From the NCBI GenBank assembly GCA_002395225.1, contig DGWH01000005.1, positions 23,349-85,553 on the forward strand: a stretch of 62,205 nt of DNA, given 5' to 3'. Shown here piece after piece: positions 41,546-50,990 of this stretch (position 1 is the first letter of the stretch; each line of letters starts with the position of its first letter). A program made the position numbers and the translations under genes. The notes under the pieces are model-generated. The model was not told the origin of the DNA. It saw nothing but the letters and a program-made list of their open reading frames with translations, and ran no database searches. This DNA comes from Christensenella sp. UBA4263. Lineage in GTDB: Bacteria > Bacillota > Clostridia > Christensenellales > Aristaeellaceae.

Positions 41546-42997
41546 ATGGAGCGGATTAAGAAGCAGCTTCGAAAACTGAATGAAATCCCGCTGAATGTAT
41601 GGGTGGTCATTGGTTATTTTCTCTGTTCACTCATTCAAAGAGGGATCTCGGTTCTGGCAACGCCGATATTTACCCGGCTGATGACCACGGAGGAATACGG
41701 CAAATACAACATCTTTTATTCCTGGTTTGAAATTTTTGGCGTATTTGTCTCCATGCGGATCTTCTACGGCTGTTACAGCCAGGGAATTGTCAAATTCGAA
41801 GCGGATAAGGAACGCTTTACTGCCTCTATGCAGGGGCTGTCATTCGCCCTGGTGGCAGGGTGGATGATTCTGATGCGCCTGTTTGAAGGCGTGTTCACGA
41901 ATCTGACCCAGCTCCCCTCGGGGCAGCTGTATCTCATGCTGATTCTGATCTGGACCAGCGGCATATTCAGTTACTGGTCGACGTATCAGCGGACGCAGAT
42001 GCGGGTACGGGCATTGATCATCCTGACGATTGCGGCGGCCTTTTTTAAACAGGGGGCCGGTGTTCTGGCGGTTATGGGGATGGAGGACCGGGTGACAGGG
42101 AGGATTCTCTCCTGGGTCATCGTCGAAGTCGTTCTATATTCAAGCCTGTTTATCCGGCAGATTTGGAAAGGCCGGTCTTTTTTTGATGGAAAGTACTGGA
42201 AATATGCCGTCTGTTTTGCGTTCCCGCTCATTCCGCATTATCTTTCCCAGACCATTCTTGCCAGCTCTGACCGGATCATGATTGAACGCATGGCCGGCAG
42301 TGATGCGGCGGGCATTTATAGTCTCGGCTATATGATTTCACTGGGCATGCAGATTGTGAATACGGCGCTGATTCATACCCTGGAACCGACGGTTTACCGG
42401 AAAATCCGGGACGGGAAAGCCGGAGAGCTTCGTTCCATCGGCATTCTGAGCATGGGTGTGGTGGCTGCGGCAGACCTGCTGCTGATCTGCCTGGCACCCG
42501 AACTGGTGCGGCTGTTTGCACCGTCTGCTTATGCAGAGGCGGTGGACATCATTGCGCCGGTGACGGCCAGCGTGTTTATCATGTACATGTATACCCTTTT
42601 TGCAGAATTTGAATTCTACTATGAAAAGAAGTGGACCATTACACTGACCACCAGTCTGGCGGCCATTTTGAATATCGTGCTCAATGCACTCTGCATACCG
42701 CGCTTTGGCTGGAAGGCAGCTGCCTATACCACGTTGATTTCATATCTGTGTTACACCTTTCTGCATTATCGGATGATGTGCCGGATCTGCAGACAGGAAA
42801 TGAAGATCAGACCGGTGTATCCGCCGGCCGAAGTGTTCGGACTGACCGCGCTTGTGTTGATTCTGGCACTGATTGTGCACCTTCTGTATCCCTGGTTCTG
42901 GGTTCGGATGATGCTGTTAGCCGGCGTTTGTGTCGTGTTGATTCTGAAACGGAAAATGATCCTGAAGCTTGGCAAGGAGATCCTTGTGCGAAAATAA
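41546..42997 (+). CDS. Oligosaccharide-unit flippase (Wzx/RfbX type)
   Basis: Membrane protein of 483 residues with 12-14 helices, starting VVIGYFLCSLIQRGISVLATPIF (split here: helix 1 covers about 14-40). Typical polysaccharide_synt features are PIFTRLMTTEEYGKYN near the start and SDRIMIERMAGSDAAGIYSL in the middle. It should move lipid-linked glycan units across the membrane. No Wzy polymerase or chain-length gene is in the cluster, so glycans may be short or assembled with genes elsewhere. Start chosen at ATG 41546. Confidence 0.9.
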   Translation: MERIKKQLRKLNEIPLNVWVVIGYFLCSLIQRGISVLATPIFTRLMTTEEYGKYNIFYSWFEIFGVFVSMRIFYGCYSQGIVKFEADKERFTASMQGLSFALVAGWMILMRLFEGVFTNLTQLPSGQLYLMLILIWTSGIFSYWSTYQRTQMRVRALIILTIAAAFFKQGAGVLAVMGMEDRVTGRILSWVIVEVVLYSSLFIRQIWKGRSFFDGKYWKYAVCFAFPLIPHYLSQTILASSDRIMIERMAGSDAAGIYSLGYMISLGMQIVNTALIHTLEPTVYRKIRDGKAGELRSIGILSMGVVAAADLLLICLAPELVRLFAPSAYAEAVDIIAPVTASVFIMYMYTLFAEFEFYYEKKWTITLTTSLAAILNIVLNALCIPRFGWKAAAYTTLISYLCYTFLHYRMMCRICRQEMKIRPVYPPAEVFGLTALVLILALIVHLLYPWFWVRMMLLAGVCVVLILKRKMILKLGKEILVRK

Positions 42998-43027
42998 CCG
43001 TTTCAGCCCTGGGCGGGCTGAAACGGT
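42997..43027 (+). terminator. Intercistronic 13-bp hairpin without U-tract
   Basis: ACCGTTTCAGCCC / GGGCTGAAACGGT, loop TGGGC, perfect. No T run follows, so it is more likely an RNA processing or stability element between flippase and methyltransferase than a full terminator. Confidence 0.55.
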
Positions 43028-43075
43028 CTGCATCAAAAAACAGCAGGATTCAGACCTGCAGCAAAGAGGAAGCAT

Positions 43076-44752
43076 ATGGCAAAATGGATTGTTGAGGAAA
43101 CCAATCCGGCGGAAAAATACTCGGATGGGGCAGCCATAGAGGAAAAGATTTACCAGTACGTCAAAGGGCGGCCGGCGGATGACTACAGCGATATCCTGAT
43201 GAGAGACAGCAGCTGGCCGGTGAATTACCATCTGTCGCCTGTACGGGAGGATATCCTGAACTGGTATGATCTGCGTCCTACGGAGGATGTGCTTGAAATC
43301 GGTGCCGGGATGGGGGCTGTAACGGGAACACTCTGCCGCGCGGCAGGAACCGTGACCTCTGTCGAACTGACCGTGAACCGGGCAAAAGTTCTGTTTGAAC
43401 GCCACAGCCATTTTGATAATCTGACGGTTCGGGTAGGAAATTTCAACCGGATGACATTTGACCGCCAATTTGATGTCATTACGCTGATTGGCGTATTTGA
43501 ATATGCGAGACTGTTTACGGAGAACGGTGAACCGGCAACGTTCCTTAAACGCATTCGGGGACTTCTGAAACCGGGCGGGCGGCTCCTGCTGGCAATTGAA
43601 AACCGCTTTGGACTCAAATACTGGTGCGGTGCGCTGGAGGATCATTTATCGAAGCCTTACGTTGGGATTCGCGGTTACGACCCCAAAAAGGGGATTGAAA
43701 CGTATTCAAGGGCGGATCTTGCCCAGATTCTTTCCTCCTGTGGCTTTGTCCAGCAGCAGTTTTTTTATCCGCTGCCGGATTATAAATTCCCGCTGGCCAT
43801 CTATTCGGACCGTTTCCTGCCCAAAGGCCGTCTCTCGGATAAGGTAAAGGATTATTATACGGGGCGTCCCCTGCTGACGTTAAATGAGCGTGACCTTCTG
43901 GATGACGTGGTGAAAAATGGCGCGTTTCCCTTTATGGCCAATTCATTTCTGGTGGAATGCGGTTGCGGAGAGGCGGAGATGACCAATCTAACCTATGCCT
44001 CATTTACCCCTGAACGGCAGCCGGAAAAGCGGGTGTTGACACGTATACGAAATAACGAAACGGTGGAGAAACTGTCTGTACTCAAAGAAGGACAGACTCA
44101 TCTGAAGGACATTCTTTCCATTCAGGAGCACCTTACCAGTGAGCAGATTGTTCCCTATGTGAAAACAGGAGATTTCCTTGAGATGCCGTACCTGACCGGG
44201 GAAACGGTGGATCAGGTGGTTGTCCGGCTGCTGGAGAAGGGAGAGAGCGCGCAGGCGCTGTCACTCATTCGCCGCGTTCAGGCGCAGGTAGAGGAGCTTT
44301 GCAGCCGGAAAACCGGTCAGAACCAGGTTTCAATTGATCTGATTTTTCAGAACTGCATGATGGACGGGGACAGGCTCCGTTTTTTCGATCAGGAATGGAT
44401 GATGGAGGGAGCAACACCGCAGTTTGTTTTATATCGCTCCATTCATACGCTGTATCTGACGAACGGACAGCTTGAATCCTGTTTCCCTCAGCAAAAGCTG
44501 TTTGAGGAATTTGGTCTTTCACCTGACATGCAGAAACGCTTCTTTCACATGGAGATGGAGTTTTCAAAGAATGTCATCTCGCAGGAGTTTAACAGCGTCG
44601 AGTATCTGGGCCGGATGAAAGGTCTGTACATGGATTCGGAACAGGCCTTTTCGGAACAGGTTTTCCGTCAGCTCAAAGAGAACGGCATTGAAGCGGTGAA
44701 AAAGCCGCTGCGGCCGATTCGCCGTTTTATCCGGGAGAAACTGGGAAAGTAA
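43076..44752 (+). CDS. SAM-dependent methyltransferase fused to a kinase-like C-terminal region
   Basis: 558 residues. The N-terminal class I methyltransferase (about residues 55-220) has DVLEIGAGMGAVTGTL (SAM motif I), SVELTVNRAKV, FDVITLIGVFEYA and LLKPGGRLLLAIENRFG. The C-terminal part (about 320-480) has a lipid/aminoglycoside-kinase-like pattern, SIDLIFQNCMMDGDRLRFFD, where kinases have HxDxxxxN and DFE/DFD; the catalytic Asp is not clearly conserved. It is likely to modify the glycan made by the upstream transferases. AAAGAGGAAGC precedes ATG. Confidence 0.78.
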   Translation: MAKWIVEETNPAEKYSDGAAIEEKIYQYVKGRPADDYSDILMRDSSWPVNYHLSPVREDILNWYDLRPTEDVLEIGAGMGAVTGTLCRAAGTVTSVELTVNRAKVLFERHSHFDNLTVRVGNFNRMTFDRQFDVITLIGVFEYARLFTENGEPATFLKRIRGLLKPGGRLLLAIENRFGLKYWCGALEDHLSKPYVGIRGYDPKKGIETYSRADLAQILSSCGFVQQQFFYPLPDYKFPLAIYSDRFLPKGRLSDKVKDYYTGRPLLTLNERDLLDDVVKNGAFPFMANSFLVECGCGEAEMTNLTYASFTPERQPEKRVLTRIRNNETVEKLSVLKEGQTHLKDILSIQEHLTSEQIVPYVKTGDFLEMPYLTGETVDQVVVRLLEKGESAQALSLIRRVQAQVEELCSRKTGQNQVSIDLIFQNCMMDGDRLRFFDQEWMMEGATPQFVLYRSIHTLYLTNGQLESCFPQQKLFEEFGLSPDMQKRFFHMEMEFSKNVISQEFNSVEYLGRMKGLYMDSEQAFSEQVFRQLKENGIEAVKKPLRPIRRFIREKLGK

Positions 44753-44777
44753 GTCTTGACGAATGTCCCGGGTCCGG

Positions 44778-44884
44778 CAGGGAGGCCTGCAGCACAGGCT
44801 CAGCCAAAAAAGGAATCACGATGCCGCACAGGGACGGCCTGTTAAATCCAGGCCGGGACCCAAAGCTGAGGCCTGCACAGAAGT
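44778..44884 (+). ncRNA. Dispersed RNA element, divergent block G
   Basis: Two partial copies: CCGGCAGGGAGGCCTGCAGC ... GGCTCAGCCAAAAAAGG, then GGCCTG-TTAAATC-CAGGCC (44836-44854), GGGACC, AAAGCTGAGGCCTGCACAG. GAGGCCTGC recurs at both ends as in copy B. Confidence 0.45.
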
Positions 44885-44902
44885 CAGGCATGTTTGCAGC
44901 TG

Positions 44903-44948
44903 ACTGCCCATAAAAGCTGATGAGTAAGCTTTATGGGCAGTTCTTTGT
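44903..44948 (+). terminator. Terminator of the surface-polysaccharide genes
   Basis: ACTGCCCATAAAAGCT pairs with AGCTTTATGGGCAGT (15 bp, one bulged A), followed by TCTTTGTG. Confidence 0.7.
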
Positions 44949-45063
44949 GTACACAGCGATTTGCCCGGAACAAAGCCCCATTTCATTTGCACAGGACCAG
45001 TGAACAGGCCCGGAGTGTCTGATTTTGTGGCGGAGAATATGGAAAGAATAGACAAAATTGGCG

Positions 45064-45092
45064 TTGGCTGTATCGTCATCTTGTGGTAAAAT
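45064..45092 (+). promoter_or_regulatory. Promoter reading into repeat element B
   Basis: TTGGCT (45064-45069), a 17-base spacer, TAAAAT (45087-45092). Start near 45099; element B begins about 32 bases later, the same offset as for copy A. Confidence 0.6.
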
Positions 45093-45130
45093 GGTTATAT
45101 CAACGAAATAGAGTCGGCAGAAAGAAGGAG

Positions 45131-45215
45131 AGGCCTGTCGTGCAGCGACAGTAAGTCAAATCCGGGCCGGAACAAAGCCGGTCCGGCTAAAGACCAACAC
45201 TGAGGCCTGCAAAGG
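45131..45215 (+). ncRNA. Dispersed leader RNA element, copy B
   Basis: AGGCCTGTCG-TGCAG-CGACAG hairpin (45135-45151), CCGGGCCGGAACAAAGCCGG, then CCGGCTAAAGACCAACAC and TGAGGCCTGCAAAGG. CGGCTAAAGACC is identical to copy A; AAAGACCAACAC is shared with C1/C2. Confidence 0.6.
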
Positions 45216-45387
45216 ATGTTCCCTTTTCAGATGAATCCAATGAGGACCCGGATGAGAACGCTCAACAAGGAGGCGTGATGCCCGGTTTTCCATCTGTCCA
45301 TGGGCGGCTTTCCGGCAGACCTCAGTATCAGGAAATCGGGCGGTTCATCCTTTTGCTGCGGGGTCTATACGGAAAGCGGTGTGCGGC

Positions 45388-45873
45388 ATGGACCTGAAAA
45401 GTGAAGACGCTGAACAGATTCAGCATGTAAGGGAAAAACAAGCGGCCGGCCCGGCTGAGAGAGAGAAGGCCATCGAGCAGCTGCGGCGGGACAGTTCCAG
45501 CGTGTCTTTGTGGAAAACGGTGATTGCATTTGCCGGCGAGACATTTAAAACCTCCGGTCGGGGATCAAGACCGGGGATTCAGTTCACTTACCGTGTCAGT
45601 GAACCCGGCAGCCGTGCAGGGAGAAGATATGCGGGTGAGACGGTGGATGGATACGGCAATGAACTGTGGATACGCGTGAATGAGAAAGAACAGAAGAAAA
45701 GCATCAGTCGTTCCACGGTGGATCTGGCCTATTCGAATGCCCGGGAGATCATGAGGACAGAGGGAAAAGTGAGCGGCCCGAAGAAACTGAGTGTGCCGGG
45801 AGCGGGCAGTTATCTGTATTGTCTGTTTATCCGGTTCGGGGTGATTAAGGCCAACTCGGACGGGGAAAAGTGA
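45388..45873 (+). CDS. Hypothetical protein, 161 residues
   Basis: Not recognised. Helical charged N-terminus (EDAEQIQHVREKQAAGPAER), then a beta-rich domain (ETFKTSGRGSRPGIQFTYRV, DGYGNELWIRVNEKEQKKSI, YLYCLFIRFGVIKAN). The QFTYRV..GNE..I pattern is reminiscent of small DNA-binding-like folds but is not diagnostic. ATG 45388 follows GGAAAGCGG at 11 bases; GTG 45379 is also possible. First gene after element B and its promoter; five similar-orientation genes follow. Confidence 0.5.
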   Translation: MDLKSEDAEQIQHVREKQAAGPAEREKAIEQLRRDSSSVSLWKTVIAFAGETFKTSGRGSRPGIQFTYRVSEPGSRAGRRYAGETVDGYGNELWIRVNEKEQKKSISRSTVDLAYSNAREIMRTEGKVSGPKKLSVPGAGSYLYCLFIRFGVIKANSDGEK

Positions 45874-45944
45874 ACGCGTGATCAGAGGTCAGGCAGAAAA
45901 AGGGTCACGGGGTATTTAAGAACGAAACAGGGAGGGAAAGAGGT

Positions 45945-46484
45945 GTGCTGAAAGTAGATGACCATTTTAAAGGCTGGATGCGCAATCGGCTGAGGAACAG
46001 AGATTACGCAGAACGTGTATTGAAACTGGTAAGCCAGAAAGAAGATGCGGTGCTTGTGGAAGCGTGGCCGCATGCGGCATTGCCGGAGGGAAGCAAAACG
46101 AATGGTGATCCGGAGGCCATGATCGGGATGCTGAAGGGGCGTGAGGCAAATGGCAAGGAGTTTGTCGTTGCGCTTTTCGGCAAATGGGAGGACTGTGAAG
46201 ACGTGATATTTTCATATATCTGGTTTATCTGGAGGATGTACCATCCCGTAACGGATTCAGATTTCAGAAACCTTCCGGAACTGATTGAGATTGCCTTTCG
46301 GGATCTTGACAGCGAGAAGGAGATGACGCATCTTTGCTGGAGAGAGACAACAGGAAAAGGAAAGGAAGAGAAAGATACGATTTTCTTTGACCGGCATAAG
46401 ATCAACATTATTAACACGAAAATTGATTCGGAGATGATTCGGATCATAACAGGGAAAGAACCCAGACAGGAAGGTGTTTCCTGA
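45945..46484 (+). CDS. Hypothetical protein, 179 residues
   Basis: Not recognised. Soluble mixed alpha/beta protein: VDDHFKGWMRNRLRNRDYAE, LVEAWPHAALPEG, then VVALFGKWEDCEDVIFSYIW. GTG start at 45945 directly behind GGGAGGGAAAGAG. Second gene of the cluster. Confidence 0.5.
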   Translation: MLKVDDHFKGWMRNRLRNRDYAERVLKLVSQKEDAVLVEAWPHAALPEGSKTNGDPEAMIGMLKGREANGKEFVVALFGKWEDCEDVIFSYIWFIWRMYHPVTDSDFRNLPELIEIAFRDLDSEKEMTHLCWRETTGKGKEEKDTIFFDRHKINIINTKIDSEMIRIITGKEPRQEGVS

Positions 46485-46605
46485 ACAGCGGATCCCTCAG
46501 GCAGTGCCGCATGCGCAGGATTAAGCCGGATACAGGCACGGGCAGAGTGAAAAGAGGCTGTCGGAATTTATCCGGGAAATGATTGAAGAATGGAGGAACA
46601 GCAGA

Positions 46606-48729
46606 ATGGCAAAAGGATCGGATTACAGCAACCAAAACAAGAAAAAACGTTTCCTGGATTCTGAAATCCGAAAGATTAGCAGTATTGTGGGAAATCACAA
46701 AAGAGAAATGGAAACCTACCTTGGAGGCCATTATGGAGCGAAAAGGCAAAAGGCACTTCTGAACTATCTGGACAGAGCGGAGAAGGACTTTAAGACATTC
46801 GGTCTTGCTGCGGGCTATGAATCCTATGCGCGGATGGAACTGATTCCCATAAATGACTATAATCATCTGGATGATGACTATGACATTCGAATTGGTGCGG
46901 CGCTGTGGATTCTCGACCGTTTGAGAGAAAGCGGAAAACTGGGCATAGCGTATTCAATTCTGCCAACGATGGACGCAGATTCCTGGTATTTGCCGCCAGG
47001 GTTCTTTCATCCCTGCTATGCCGAAGATCTGATTCAATCAGTGATCTATCTGCTGACATACCGATATGATCTGAGCACTCAGGAAACAGCTGAAAACAAA
47101 GAACAGCGACGCAGCTCCGGCGTAATCATTACACCGGAAAATGCCAGCGATCTGCCCCCTGGAGATATTTATCTTGAACTGATAAAACTTCTGCCGGTGA
47201 GTGAGATAGACAGGGCCTGTGAGGCATTCAGGAATAAGGTTTGGGAACTGGCGACAAGGCGAATGAAAGCGCAGGGCTGCTTTGACCGGCAAATTGAAGG
47301 AACTGAACTGCTGATATCAAGCAGAACAAACGGACTGATTTCATCGAATGTGGGACAGCTTCTGGGGAATGATGCACCGCCTGCAAATCCGCAGGAGGTG
47401 ATGAAGGCGCTCAAGAATGTGCCGAAGAGTGACAGGGTCTGGGAGGCGGCCCGCAGGAGTCAGGAAGTGCTTGAAAAGAACAAGGATTTTACGTTTCACT
47501 TTGATGAATACCTTCAGATGGACCGAAGGACAATCGCGAAAAAAACGGGTATCCGGGAGGTAGCCGCGGCTTTAGACGGCTTTACGGTTGATGATCCCTA
47601 TGCGATGTGTTTTGCACTGTTCCGGCTCATGGATACCGGCGATGATGCCCCCTGGCTGATGCGCTCAGGGACGGCGCTGATGCGCTACTCTCTCGATATG
47701 CTTCCATGGCATGAGAACCAGGATAGCTGGACCGATGGGGAATGGGAAGATTGGTATGAAGAGCGGCCGTATAACTACAATGGCTGGAAAGACCGGGATC
47801 CGGTTGCCGATCAGATTGATTATCTTCATGAAAAACATGACGGAAGAAATCTGGCACAGATCATTTATGAACTCTCCCGGGGAGTTGTTCCGATAAATAT
47901 GCATCCGTTTGATCAGGAAAGGATGCAGCTGATTGAGGAGGGAATGGAGGAGGAAAAAGCCCGGAAGGTTACGGAGACGGCAGACCTTCTCTTCCTGATG
48001 AGCTATCAGGCACATCACAGGGGGACGGACTATTCCTGGCTGGATGAGGAGGATGATGAGGAGACCATCTGGGATACGGTAAGTTCAGAGGCGGCGGACA
48101 ATGGGGGGCGGCCGGGAAAAACGGGTGGTCAGCGAACCGCGAATCGTACACCTGATGCCGGGGACGCGGAAAATGAAGAGGACGTGATTGATCCGGCGAC
48201 GGAAAATGAACGGCTGAAACAGGAACTGGACAGCCTCAAAAAACAGCTGAAGAGCGTGAAAAATACGCTGGCCCTTACGATGCAGGAGTCAAATCAGGAA
48301 AGGACCAGGCTTGAACATGAACTGAAAACGCTTCGGATGGAACACAGAGAGCTTGCAGACTTGCGGGAACTGGTGTTCAACCGGGAGGCGGATAATCAGG
48401 AGAAACTGGAAAAAGTCACCACACAGTACGATTATCCGTATGAAACACGAAAGCGTACCGTGGTCTTTGGCGGACATGACAGTTTTCTGCGGGCTTTCCG
48501 GCCGATGTTCACAAATGTACGGTTTGTGGATGCGGGATACATGTCATACAGCCCGGATATTATTCGAAATGCGGACGTTGTCTGGATTCAGAACAACTGT
48601 ATTTCTCATCCGCAATACTGGAGCATTGTGAAGAACTGCAAACAGTCAGGCGTTCAGATGCGGTACTTTGGCTTTGCCAGCGCGGAAAAATGTGCTGAAC
48701 AGCTGGTGACAGAGGATCTGAAGGAATAA
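46606..48729 (+). CDS. Large protein with C-terminal DUF2325 domain
   Basis: 707 residues. The N-terminal 480 residues are helical and unrecognised (KKRFLDSEIRKISSIVGNHK, then repeated acidic segments). Residues about 540-600 form a coiled coil (ENERLKQELDSLKKQLKSVK). The last 90 residues are DUF2325: KRTVVFGGHDSFLRAFRPMF, FVDAGYMSYSPDIIRNADVV, WIQNNCISHPQYWSIVKNCK. DUF2325 resembles receiver/Rossmann-like folds that may bind a ligand. ATG 46606 follows TGGAGGAAC; ATG 46579 is upstream of that site. Central gene of the cluster. Confidence 0.75.
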   Translation: MAKGSDYSNQNKKKRFLDSEIRKISSIVGNHKREMETYLGGHYGAKRQKALLNYLDRAEKDFKTFGLAAGYESYARMELIPINDYNHLDDDYDIRIGAALWILDRLRESGKLGIAYSILPTMDADSWYLPPGFFHPCYAEDLIQSVIYLLTYRYDLSTQETAENKEQRRSSGVIITPENASDLPPGDIYLELIKLLPVSEIDRACEAFRNKVWELATRRMKAQGCFDRQIEGTELLISSRTNGLISSNVGQLLGNDAPPANPQEVMKALKNVPKSDRVWEAARRSQEVLEKNKDFTFHFDEYLQMDRRTIAKKTGIREVAAALDGFTVDDPYAMCFALFRLMDTGDDAPWLMRSGTALMRYSLDMLPWHENQDSWTDGEWEDWYEERPYNYNGWKDRDPVADQIDYLHEKHDGRNLAQIIYELSRGVVPINMHPFDQERMQLIEEGMEEEKARKVTETADLLFLMSYQAHHRGTDYSWLDEEDDEETIWDTVSSEAADNGGRPGKTGGQRTANRTPDAGDAENEEDVIDPATENERLKQELDSLKKQLKSVKNTLALTMQESNQERTRLEHELKTLRMEHRELADLRELVFNREADNQEKLEKVTTQYDYPYETRKRTVVFGGHDSFLRAFRPMFTNVRFVDAGYMSYSPDIIRNADVVWIQNNCISHPQYWSIVKNCKQSGVQMRYFGFASAEKCAEQLVTEDLKE

Positions 48730-48756
48730 GGGACAACGGACTTACCGGCGGGCAGA

Positions 48757-48846
48757 GAAGGGCCCATAACAGAGCTCATAGCAATCAATCCGGGCGGCTG
48801 CCGGTCAGCTTCTGAAAAGGCCGGCAGTGAGGCTCAAAAAAGGGAT
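48757..48846 (+). ncRNA. Dispersed RNA element, copy F
   Basis: GAAGGGCCC start, AATCAATCCGGGCGG, then CTGCCGG (48798-48804) pairing perfectly with CCGGCAG (48821-48827) around TTCTGAAAAGG, then TGAGGCTCAAAAAAGGG. Lies between the DUF2325 gene and the next cistron. Confidence 0.52.
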
Positions 48847-48852
48847 GAAATC

Positions 48853-49602
48853 ATGCTGGAACTTTACATAATGCCCGAGGGAGAAAAAAACAGGGAAATC
48901 GTCAAACGTCACGTGAATGAACGTCTGCTGAAAATCCTTGACAGGGCGATAAAAGACTATGTCATGATGTTTGATGACAAAAGGCGTTACTGGAAGAGGA
49001 TTACATGCTCCGAAGACTGGGAAAAGTCCGTGGATGAGCTCTTTGACCTGAAGCAGATGGAAAAGGACGGGGACTTCTTTTTCTTCATGCAGGTAGCGCA
49101 TCTGGCACCCGCAACATCCGCTCCCTTGCATGCGGTTCAGGCTTTCTTTGCACTGCGGCGGCTGCTCCAGGCAAAAGGCGAATATAAACCGGATCTGACT
49201 GAGGAATATGTCCTGCATGCTCTGATCAGGAATGAACTTGATTGTTGCAAAGATTTGCCTGAGTCTGGTGGAAGAGTGATACGAATCCCTGAACCGGACA
49301 GGAGCATCGTGCTGGAAGATGTCCTGGAAGAGGCGGCAGGAGACAAGGAATTTGAACCGGAGCTTTACGAAAACAAGAGTGTTGAGCGGATCGCGGAGGA
49401 TCTGATGGGATACTATGAGGATCTGGGAAATTACGTGATGACGTGTTTTGAAGATGAGGATTTTCTTATGCTGGATCTTATCGACGCAAAAGCAATGAAA
49501 AATACCTTATTTGCTCAGTCGCTTGGAATAAATACCAGGGAAGATGATGTGTTTACCAGACCTGAGGGGGAGGATGATGAGGACAGTGATCTGCCGTTTT
49601 AA
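48853..49602 (+). CDS. Hypothetical acidic protein, 249 residues
   Basis: Not recognised. Helical, strongly acidic toward the C-terminus (EGEDDEDSDLPF end). Segments: RHVNERLLKILDRAIKDYVM, DFFFFMQVAHLAPATSAPLH, then DLMGYYEDLGNYVMTCFEDE. Start ATG 48853 a few bases after element F, whose GGG may act as binding site. Same direction as its neighbours. Confidence 0.5.
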   Translation: MLELYIMPEGEKNREIVKRHVNERLLKILDRAIKDYVMMFDDKRRYWKRITCSEDWEKSVDELFDLKQMEKDGDFFFFMQVAHLAPATSAPLHAVQAFFALRRLLQAKGEYKPDLTEEYVLHALIRNELDCCKDLPESGGRVIRIPEPDRSIVLEDVLEEAAGDKEFEPELYENKSVERIAEDLMGYYEDLGNYVMTCFEDEDFLMLDLIDAKAMKNTLFAQSLGINTREDDVFTRPEGEDDEDSDLPF

Positions 49603-49744
49603 TCCTTTAACAGGAACTGGAAACTGAGAAGGAATCATCACCGGAACCTGTCCTGTTTATGGGACTCAGATAAATGCAGGCAGTGTGAACGGCCGCATGA
49701 TGAGAATGCCGGAAAAGACCAATTGTCAATGAGGAGAACAAACG

Positions 49745-50752
49745 ATGACATACGAAGAATTCATTGATAAACTGATACAGACTGCGCATGATGAACTGGG
49801 ATTTGATCCTTCCAGAATGGAGTATTATCCCGAGGGATATGAAGGGACAAATGACAGAGACAGGGAATTCGTCAGAGACAGCAATTTAAGGTATACGGGT
49901 GATGAAGGCACGGCTCTTAAGACGGATTTTCTCGTGATGAAACGTCCTGAAGGAGAGGGAGTGGTAGAACAGCACCGGGTGGCCACCCGCAGATTGTATG
50001 AAACGTATCAGAAAGAGGGCTTTGAAGCGGCGTTTAAGCCGATAAGAGAGATACTGGAGGATATAAAAGCGGCGGAAATCGACCCGAACTGGCATAAGAA
50101 GCGGACATCCGGTGATTATGAGAAGATGAAGGAGAATCTGATTATCCGTCCGCTGAACTACAGTTTGCATACGGCTGACCTGAAAGGCTATGTGTACAGG
50201 AAAATAGGTGATTTTGTTCTGGCGCTTTATCATCGGGTGGGAGATGCCAATCACAAACTGATGACCAGTAAGATTTTCCGCTGGGAAGTGGAAAAATGGG
50301 GAGTGAGTGAGGACCAGGCCATTCAGGATGCACTTGAAAATACAGCCAGACTGTATCCTGCCAGCGTGTACGATAAACGGACACAGCAGGAAGAAAAGTT
50401 CATGGAGAAGGAATTCACCCGGGAGGATATCACCATGCATCTTCTTCAAGATATCCTCCTGCTCTCGGCAATGAATACCCCCAATGGTGCAGTCAGCATC
50501 TTTTATCCGGGTGTCATCCCCAAAATGATGAAGATCATGGGCGGTCCGTTTCAGGCTGTTTTTATGAATATCAACGATGTCCTTATTTTTGACAGGAATG
50601 ACAGGAACGCCGTAAACTTTTTGAATCAGGCCAAAGAATCCAGCAAATTGGGAGAGATGCTGTCCTCAAGGCTTTACCTGTGTGATGAGGATGGCCTGCA
50701 TCCCGGAACGGTGGTAAAAGTCTATTCGGATGGGAGCGTAAAGATCAATTAG
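49745..50752 (+). CDS. DUF5688-family protein
   Basis: 335 residues matching DUF5688, a family I know mainly from gut clostridia. Pattern: YEEFIDKLIQTAHDELG; LNYSLHTADLKGYVYRKIGDF (split by a helix); VLALYHRV; KIFRWEVEKWGVSEDQAIQ; the late NTPNGAVSIFYPGVIPKMMK and MNINDVLIFDRNDRNAVN. Function unknown. ATG 49745 follows GAGGAGAAC. A weak copy of the repeat segment (CCGGAAAAGACCAATTGTCA then ATGAGG) stands in the gap before it. A strong terminator follows. Confidence 0.78.
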   Translation: MTYEEFIDKLIQTAHDELGFDPSRMEYYPEGYEGTNDRDREFVRDSNLRYTGDEGTALKTDFLVMKRPEGEGVVEQHRVATRRLYETYQKEGFEAAFKPIREILEDIKAAEIDPNWHKKRTSGDYEKMKENLIIRPLNYSLHTADLKGYVYRKIGDFVLALYHRVGDANHKLMTSKIFRWEVEKWGVSEDQAIQDALENTARLYPASVYDKRTQQEEKFMEKEFTREDITMHLLQDILLLSAMNTPNGAVSIFYPGVIPKMMKIMGGPFQAVFMNINDVLIFDRNDRNAVNFLNQAKESSKLGEMLSSRLYLCDEDGLHPGTVVKVYSDGSVKIN

Positions 50753-50768
50753 ATCGGTGTTTTTGTGA

Positions 50769-50799
50769 GGCTTCGCAGGGATTCTGCGAAGCCTTTTTT
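50769..50799 (+). terminator. Terminator of the 45-50 kb cluster
   Basis: GGCTTCGCAG, GGATT, CTGCGAAGCC (perfect 10 bp) then six T. Confidence 0.95.
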
Positions 50800-50990
50800 C
50801 AGTTCATGTGTTACCTCTAAGGCAATAAATTATGCCATATAGAAATGTCGCTTTCAAGGCGACTTTTTTTTCGGACCGGAACAGTTATCATACAGAGTGA
50901 CCAAAGCCGATTCTGCATGCCGGGATTTGAACGCAGCGATTCAAAGCGGGACATGAACGGGAAAGCAGAACATGTGCAAGGGCTTGAAAG

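Larger units (their letters stand above)
44753..45387. other. Gene-free 635 bp carrying element copies, a terminator and a promoter
   Basis: No convincing ORF. It holds repeat-like block G (44778-44884), a strong hairpin (44903-44941), a promoter (45064-45092) and repeat element B (45131-45215). About 170 bases then follow to the gene at 45388, containing ACAAGGAGGCGTG near 45264 with a following ATG (45278) that opens only a short frame. Confidence 0.6.
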
